Notes under the pieces: model-generated | The model's database searches: none | Told to the model about the DNA's origin: nothing | Seen by the model: only the letters and a program-made list of their open reading frames with translations | Program-made: the position numbers and the translations under genes | Part shown: piece by piece, positions 22,553-27,088 of the stretch | Position numbering within the stretch: position 1 is the first letter of the stretch | Layout of the letters: each line of letters starts with the position of its first letter | Source of the DNA: DASYQV01 sp036005125 | GTDB taxonomy: Bacteria > Acidobacteriota > Vicinamibacteria > Vicinamibacterales > UBA2999 | DNA: 27,088 nt | Reading direction: 5' to 3' | Assembly (NCBI GenBank): GCA_036005125.1 | Contig: DASYQV010000008.1 | Coordinates: forward strand, 1-27,088

Positions 22553-23483
22553 CCCGCGGTGTCTCGCGACGGGCGATGGCGCCGGAATCGACCGTCTGTC
22601 CTGTGCGCGAGATCGTCTCGAAGAACATCTGGTCGCCGGCAATCTCGACGACCATGAACGAGTTGTCGGTATCGAAGCCCTTGGCGGTGAGCGCCGAGTG
22701 GCCGCGAATGTTTCCTCGACGGAGCCTTGCCGAGCCGCCCTCGGTGATGTAATGGATGCCGTTCTGCGGTTTCACGCGCTCGTAGAAGTGCTCGTGCCCC
22801 GCAAAGACGACGCCGACGCCGTGCTCGATGAAGAGCGGTTCGATCAGCACTCGCAGGTCGACCTCCGAGCCGTGTCGTTCGCCGGATGAGTAAATCGGGT
22901 GATGCATGTACGAAATCTTCCACTTGGCTTTGGATCCCGCCAGCTCTTTCTTCAGCCATTCCACCTGCGCCGGTGACATGTACGTGCTGTCGAGCACGTA
23001 GAACTCCACATCGCCCTTCGAGAACGTGTAGTAGCGTTTTCCGTCCATGTTGAAGGGTTTGTAAAAGCGCTGCGCAGGCTCGTCATGGTTGCCGAGCGCG
23101 GCGTAGAACTTCACGCCGGCGTCGAGCAGCGGCTTGTACGGGCGTTCGAACTTGTCCACGAAGTCACTCGGATTCTCGCCGCCGTACATGTTGTCGCCGA
23201 GCATGATCGCGAACTCGAACGGGAAGCGGGAGCGCGCCTCGACCATCCGCCGGGCCACCTCGTACTGGGCGCGTCCTCCAGTGCCTGTATCACCGATGAC
23301 GGCAAATTTCACCGAATCCCTGGCGAGCGGCAGGACTGACGTCGGCGCCTTGATGGTGGTGGCCGCTGAAGCGCGCGCCTGCCGGAAGGTGATGTCGCCG
23401 CGGGTCTTCAGACCCGCCGGCAGGAGAGCCGGCGCGGACGAGAGAAGAACGACTGCCAGGGAGGCAGCGAGGAAACGGCTCAC
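22542..23483 (-). CDS. Exported metallophosphoesterase (purple acid phosphatase-like)
   Basis: 313 residues from the GTG at 23483, 7 nt after the upstream stop; this gives a signal peptide (MSRFLAASLAVVLLSS). The calcineurin-like metal ligands are all present: VIGDTGTGG (D65), LGDNMYGG (D97, N98), GNHDE (N132, H133, D134), SYMHHPIYSSG and FAGHEHFYER. It hydrolyses phosphomonoesters or diesters outside the cytoplasm and could serve phosphate scavenging. Residues 24-28 (GLKTR), near the presumed signal cleavage site, are encoded by a repeat palindrome. It forms an operon with the small secreted protein upstream and its stop overlaps the convergent SulP gene. Confidence 0.88.
   Translation of the reverse strand: MSRFLAASLAVVLLSSAPALLPAGLKTRGDITFRQARASAATTIKAPTSVLPLARDSVKFAVIGDTGTGGRAQYEVARRMVEARSRFPFEFAIMLGDNMYGGENPSDFVDKFERPYKPLLDAGVKFYAALGNHDEPAQRFYKPFNMDGKRYYTFSKGDVEFYVLDSTYMSPAQVEWLKKELAGSKAKWKISYMHHPIYSSGERHGSEVDLRVLIEPLFIEHGVGVVFAGHEHFYERVKPQNGIHYITEGGSARLRRGNIRGHSALTAKGFDTDNSFMVVEIAGDQMFFETISRTGQTVDSGAIARRETPRVSP
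23400..23417. repeat. Repeat-core palindrome inside the metallophosphoesterase gene
   Basis: GCGGGTCT-TC-AGACCCGC, 8-bp stem, the same GGGTCTTCAGACCC core as repeat copy B, lacking the CGTAGGCC ends. It lies in frame near the signal peptide. Confidence 0.8.
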
Positions 23484-23490
23484 GGCAACC

Positions 23491-24033
23491 TCAGTACGGC
23501 GGCAGAGTGTTGCGCACGTAGTCAATCACTATTTCGACATCGCCGTCGAGAATCACTACGTGTCGGCTAAAGAAGCGGTATTGAAGATTGTCGGGCAGGC
23601 TGGGCAGGGTTGCCAAGAGCAACGGAGGAACAGTGGCCTGCGCTGCCTGCTCGGGATACGTCGCGTTGATCCGCGGCAGCGGCCCCTCGGGCACCTCCTC
23701 GAGAGCAGCCCGCTTATCTGCCGGATTTCGTCGGGTGAAGTCGGCGCGTATAGCCTGGCGAATCAGCTGCTGAACGGGTGACGGAATCAGATCGCCCGGT
23801 TTGGCGTTCTTGCGGGCATTCCTGAGCGCCGCGGCGAGCGCCTGCTGGCGCGCCCGCAGTTGACCCGCGTCTGTCGGCGCCAACGGCCCGAGCTTGCGCC
23901 CGAGGTCGTCCCTCAGCCCCAGGTACCCATTCAGCCTCTGGGCGAAGTCGTGCAGCGCCTCAGCCGTGGGGCCTGCAGGTTTCTCCTGTGGAACCGCGAC
24001 GGACATGGCGAGGGCGAGGACAAGGTAGATCAT
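23491..24033 (-). CDS. Small exported protein of unknown function
   Basis: 180 residues from the ATG at 24033, chosen because it begins a short signal peptide (MIYLVLALAMSVAVPQE); an in-frame ATG at 24120 would add 29 residues ahead of it. The mature part is mostly helical and charged (LNGYLGLRDDLGRKLG, QLRARQQALAAALRNARKNAK), followed by PLPRINATYPEQAAQATVPPLLLATLPSLPDNLQYRFFSRHVVILD in pieces and a VEIVIDYVRN end. The LPxLPxxLQYRFxxRxLxLxDxxANLIVD-type C-terminus recurs in hypothetical proteins of related soil bacteria, in my recollection. Function unknown. It precedes the metallophosphoesterase by 7 bp and is divergent from the phospholipase-D-like gene. Confidence 0.7.
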   Translation of the reverse strand: MIYLVLALAMSVAVPQEKPAGPTAEALHDFAQRLNGYLGLRDDLGRKLGPLAPTDAGQLRARQQALAAALRNARKNAKPGDLIPSPVQQLIRQAIRADFTRRNPADKRAALEEVPEGPLPRINATYPEQAAQATVPPLLLATLPSLPDNLQYRFFSRHVVILDGDVEIVIDYVRNTLPPY

Positions 24034-24151
24034 TGTTCGGCCCCCAAAAAGGTCGGGCCACAGATCGGCCAGCTCTTTGCTGTAGCACCGCCTGATGAAA
24101 GGATTTTGTTCAAAAGCCATCCCCCGAACGGCCCAGCTTAGGTGATAACGC

Positions 24152-25051
24152 GTGGAGTTGATCGTTCAGCCTGACGACGGTATCGAGACGCTGCTGACGG
24201 CGGTCAAGAGCGCCAAAGAGACGCTCGACATCATCATCTTCCGGTTCGACCTCAAGCCTCTCGAGAAGGCGATCGAGGCCGCCGTGAGCCGCGGGGTTGT
24301 CGTACGGGCCCTGATCGCCCATACGAACTCCGGCGGCGAGCGGCGGCTCCGCGAGCTCGAACAACGCATGCTCAGCGTCGGTGTCGCGGTGAGCCGTACC
24401 GCCGACGATCTTGTCCGTTACCACGGCAAGTTCCTGATTGTCGACGGTGTGGAGCTTCATGTCTACGGCTTCAACTTCACCGGGATCGACACACAGAGCC
24501 GGAGCTTCGGCATCATCTGCCAGGATCGCCGCTGCATTCAGGAAGCAGTGCGGCTCTTCGAAGCCGACGCGGTACGGCAGGAGTTCGAGCCGGAGCTCGA
24601 CTGCCTCGTGGTGAGCCCCGAGAACGCGCGCGAGCTGCTCGCGACGTTCATCAAACGCGCGAAGAAGCAGTTGCTGATCTACGACCCGAAGGTGAGCGAC
24701 CCCCAGATGATTCGCATTCTGCTGCAGCGCATCAAGGCAGGCGTCGACGTGAGAGTGATCGGAAAAGTGGGGAAGCGAGCGGGCGCGCTGAAGGCCGAGA
24801 AGTTCCCGGGCAAGCGGCTCCATGTCCGGGCGATGGTCCGTGACGGCGATGCAGCCTTCGTTGGAAGCCAGAGCCTGCGCGCGCTGGAGCTCGATGGGCG
24901 GCGCGAGGTCGGCCTCATCAGCAAGGACGCCAAGGTGGTCAAGCGGCTGCTGGAGGTCTTCGAAGCAGATTGGGCCAAGACCGCGCGCGGCGAGAAGGAG
25001 CAGAAACAGGCGAGCGCCGAGCCTGAGCTGGCAGAAGCCGGAACGGGCTAA
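24152..25051 (+). CDS. Phospholipase D-like (HKD) domain protein
   Basis: 299 residues, GTG start with AGGTGATA upstream. Two PLD half-domains: the first has YHGKFLIVDG with H91, K93 and D98 (HxKx4D intact) followed by GFNFTG; the second has LHVRAMVRDGDAAFVGSQSL with H224, R226 and D231, so Lys is replaced by Arg. The pattern of two half-sites resembles cardiolipin-synthase-like or nuclease-like PLD proteins, but no membrane helix or signal peptide is seen, suggesting a cytoplasmic phosphodiesterase. The C-terminus is a charged tail (RGEKEQKQASAEPELAEAG). The substrate is unknown. Followed by an AT-rich repeat. Confidence 0.85.
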   Translation: MELIVQPDDGIETLLTAVKSAKETLDIIIFRFDLKPLEKAIEAAVSRGVVVRALIAHTNSGGERRLRELEQRMLSVGVAVSRTADDLVRYHGKFLIVDGVELHVYGFNFTGIDTQSRSFGIICQDRRCIQEAVRLFEADAVRQEFEPELDCLVVSPENARELLATFIKRAKKQLLIYDPKVSDPQMIRILLQRIKAGVDVRVIGKVGKRAGALKAEKFPGKRLHVRAMVRDGDAAFVGSQSLRALELDGRREVGLISKDAKVVKRLLEVFEADWAKTARGEKEQKQASAEPELAEAGTG

Positions 25052-25054
25052 TCC

Positions 25055-25116
25055 ATTTGTGATTTGCGATTTGTGACTTGCGATTTCACGAATTCACAAT
25101 TCACGATTCACAATTT
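25055..25116. repeat. AT-rich inverted repeat tract between convergent genes
   Basis: Repeated ATTTGTGATTTGCG-like units (25055-25086) face complementary AATTCACAATTCACG-like units (25090-25113). The base composition is far below that of the flanking genes. It may be a mobile repeat or act as a bidirectional transcript end. Confidence 0.7.
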
Positions 25117-26118
25117 CTAGATTCCGAGTTCACCCTTCTGAGGCCTCCTCCAGAAGTCCATGAACGACACGCGGTGCACGCAGCCAATCGTGCACATGGG
25201 GGCGCACGATTTGGGGGCGTCGAACTCGCGCCGGATGTCGTCCTTGGTGTAACGGGCGAGTGGAATGCCCGGGACCCCCCGCTGCTGTGAACAGTAGTGC
25301 ACGAGGCCCCGCTCGCAGATGTAGAGATAGCGTGCGCCCGCCCGGCAGCGCCACTCGTTCGGCCTGCCGTCCACGAGGTTCAACTGGAAATCCCGGATTC
25401 CCGAATAGATGTTCTGTGCGACGTGTCGTACGCGGTTGATCTGCCGCGAGACGTCCTCGTAGATCGCGCGTTCCGCGGCGCCGAGCGGTTTCAGCTGGCC
25501 GAGGCCGTCGTGGATGATGCCGATTGACGTGGTGAACCCGAGCTCGCGCGCGCGACGGTTGATCGTTCGCGCGTCTTCCGGGTTCTTCGTCCCGCCCCCG
25601 AGCACCGAATTGATGTTCACCTGGAACCGCGCGTGCCGCGCGAGCAGCTTGAGCTTCGAGTGATCCTTCGAATCGAGCGTCTTGAGGCTCTTCTTCGAGA
25701 TCTCGTCGGGGATGACGTTGTCGATGCTGATCTGCAGGTAATCGAGCCCGGCGTCATTGAGCTGAGCAATCCGCTTTTCGCTGAGCAGGAACCCGTTGCT
25801 GATGAGTCCGGCCATCATGCCGTGCGTGCGGATCCGGCGGATCAGGTCGTCGAGCTGCGGATGGAGCATCGGCTCGCCGCCGCTGAAGGCGACGACCGAC
25901 GTGCCAAGCTCGGCGAGCTTGTCGATCCGCTCGGCCATTGTCGGGAACGGGATCGGCGGCGAGACCTTGTCGTACTCGTTGCAGTAGCCGCAGTCGATGT
26001 TGCAGCGGCGGATCGGGATGATATGGACGAGCAGGGGGTGATCCGTATCGATCAGGCCGCGCAGGAATTCCCGTCCCGCGCGCGTGCCACGGCTGGCGGT
26101 ACTGATGAATGACGGCAT
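25117..26118 (-). CDS. Radical SAM protein with cysteine-rich C-terminus
   Basis: 333 residues from the ATG at 26118; the 32 residues of open frame upstream are low in family character. The 4Fe-4S cluster motif is RRCNIDCGYCNEY (C39, C43, C46), followed by FSGGEPMLHP (SAM-binding GGEP, 80-83) and LISNGFLL. The C-terminal part contains several further cysteines (CRAGARYLYICERGLVHYC and CAPMCTIGC), consistent with a SPASM- or twitch-like auxiliary Fe-S cluster. The reaction is not identifiable; SPASM-type proteins modify peptides or cofactors. It lies 157 bp downstream of a second radical SAM gene on the same strand, with repeat copy D between them. Confidence 0.85.
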   Translation of the reverse strand: MPSFISTASRGTRAGREFLRGLIDTDHPLLVHIIPIRRCNIDCGYCNEYDKVSPPIPFPTMAERIDKLAELGTSVVAFSGGEPMLHPQLDDLIRRIRTHGMMAGLISNGFLLSEKRIAQLNDAGLDYLQISIDNVIPDEISKKSLKTLDSKDHSKLKLLARHARFQVNINSVLGGGTKNPEDARTINRRARELGFTTSIGIIHDGLGQLKPLGAAERAIYEDVSRQINRVRHVAQNIYSGIRDFQLNLVDGRPNEWRCRAGARYLYICERGLVHYCSQQRGVPGIPLARYTKDDIRREFDAPKSCAPMCTIGCVHRVSFMDFWRRPQKGELGI

Positions 26119-26238
26119 TTCAAGGCTAGGAATGTGGGATGGTATCACTCTTGAGGCAGGGAACCCGTCGGGGCGGCCCCAAGTGGTCGCCGCCGCCGCC
26201 GAACGGGCGCCCATCGCGCCCGAACGGCCCGTCGAGTT

Positions 26239-26282
26239 TACGTAGGCCGCATCTTTAGATGCGGCACACGCCGGCCTACGTA
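26239..26282. repeat. CGTAGGCC palindromic repeat element, copy D (between radical SAM genes)
   Basis: Short form: TACGTAGGCC/GGCCTACGTA ends around one hairpin GCATC-TTTA-GATGC. It contains the TAG stop of the upstream radical SAM gene (26276-26278). Confidence 0.9.
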
Positions 26283-27088
26283 CTTAGGCCCTGCCGGGCG
26301 CGGGACACGGCGCGGCCGACCTTGAGCGACGCCCAGAAGATCCGTCCGACCCGGATGTTGCCGGGCAGCGTGTGACGGGCTATGGCTTCGAACCCCGCCG
26401 ATGCAATGCACCCGCAGTTGGAGCAGTCGGGATTGCCCCCGAACTGGCATGGCGTGATGCGGCGCTCCAGGTCCGACGACAGGCAATGGGTCGTCTGGGC
26501 GAACGGGCAATCGTCCGGCGAGGCGGGCGGTCTCGTGTACACGTTGAGCATACCGTCGGGCATCTGAAGCTTCGAATACCGCAGACGGATCTTGCGCAGG
26601 TCGGCCACCACGCGCTCTCGATCGGCAACCGTCAGCCGCTCGGCGGAGATCTCCCCTTTTTGCGGCGTGTACAGACTGATCCAGATCAGCCGGGTGTTCG
26701 GATTCTCCTGCCAGCGCCGCACGAACTCCTCGAGGTAGCCCTCGCGCCGCACCTGCTGCCGGGTCACGGTGCAGTGGACGGTGATGTGGTGCCCTTCGAT
26801 GTGCTTCAGGATGCGATCGTAGGTCGCCGGTGTCCGCCGGACGTCGTGCTCGGGCTGCAGCCCGTCAATCGACACGACGACCTGCAGCCGAGGGAGCCGT
26901 TCCCACTCCAGAGGAATCGGGCGGACCGCGCTCGTCACGAGCTGTGTATAGATCTTCCGCTCGGCCAGACGCGGCAGGATCTCATTGAGCTCGCGGTACC
27001 GGACGAGCGGCTCGCCTCCGACGATGGAGACGTGAAGCGGATGGTATCGGTCAATCACGGTCATGAACCGGGTGACCAGCTCATCGCC
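26276..27088 (-). CDS. Radical SAM protein, 5' end beyond the window
   Basis: At least 270 residues visible; the frame is open to the right edge (GDELVTRF precedes the first visible Met), so the N-terminus with the CxxxCxxC cluster motif is missing from the window. HVSIVGGEPLVRYRELNEIL carries the SAM-binding GGEP motif, then QLVTSAV, VVVSIDGLQPEHD and TVHCTVTRQQ follow the radical SAM barrel strands. The C-terminal CPFAQTTHC, ITPCQFGGNPDCSNCGC cluster suggests an auxiliary Fe-S site. The last residues and the TAG stop extend into repeat copy D. Function unknown; probably linked to the downstream radical SAM gene. Confidence 0.85.
   Translation of the reverse strand, partial: GDELVTRFMTVIDRYHPLHVSIVGGEPLVRYRELNEILPRLAERKIYTQLVTSAVRPIPLEWERLPRLQVVVSIDGLQPEHDVRRTPATYDRILKHIEGHHITVHCTVTRQQVRREGYLEEFVRRWQENPNTRLIWISLYTPQKGEISAERLTVADRERVVADLRKIRLRYSKLQMPDGMLNVYTRPPASPDDCPFAQTTHCLSSDLERRITPCQFGGNPDCSNCGCIASAGFEAIARHTLPGNIRVGRIFWASLKVGRAVSRARQGLST

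Overview
The window is GC-rich, densely coded bacterial DNA with short intergenic gaps. Gene content (a Pit/DUF47/PhoB-PhoR phosphate cluster, an imuA-imuB-dnaE2 mutagenesis cassette, an OFA-type transporter, DUF3891, an Omp85-like barrel) and the many palindromic interspersed repeats suggest a soil Acidobacteriota, perhaps the Vicinamibacteria. That placement is inference: there is no rRNA or other marker gene here. I saw no tRNA, CRISPR array, insertion sequence or phage gene.

Layout. 1-840: the end of a molybdate-type substrate-binding-domain protein, overlapping mobA by ATGA. 849-2366 (minus): an OFA-family MFS transporter. 2499-6814 (minus): a phosphate cluster transcribed DUF47, pit, phoB, phoR, with a 132-bp repeat element between phoB and phoR. 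6889-7611 (minus): DUF3891. 7807-8262: a glycine-zipper envelope protein. 8405-9475: an exported redoxin/DsbD-N fusion read through an in-frame TGA. 9517-13833 (minus): an apparent operon of an MFS exporter, an Omp85-like barrel and a large secreted protein with kinase-like motifs. 13905-19582: imuA, imuB and dnaE2. 19711-20622: ROK sugar kinase. 20822-22552: SulP-STAS transporter. 22542-24033 (minus): a small secreted protein and a metallophosphoesterase. 24152-25051: phospholipase-D-like protein. 25117-27088 (minus): two radical SAM proteins, the upstream one cut by the window edge.

Most notable. (1) The TGA at 8663-8665 falls exactly where the redoxin family has its active-site cysteine (SADW-UGA-PYC). 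It is followed by a 7-bp hairpin with a GUC loop, 21 nt downstream, as expected for a bacterial SECIS. This is very probably a selenoprotein. (2) All three junctions after the mutagenesis cassette genes carry the same CGTAGGCC...GGCCTACG palindromic element, and dnaE2 contains two other in-frame repeat insertions plus a Cys4 zinc ribbon. (3) A strong sigma70-like promoter and a perfect palindrome at the presumed start of transcription precede imuA, a good candidate SOS operator. (4) The 589-residue protein at 9517-11286 has a lysine, glutamate, HDD...N and DFG series typical of a kinase fold, behind a signal peptide.

Repeats shape this locus: several stop codons and protein ends (imuA, the ROK kinase, the second radical SAM gene, the kinase-like gene) lie inside repeat elements.
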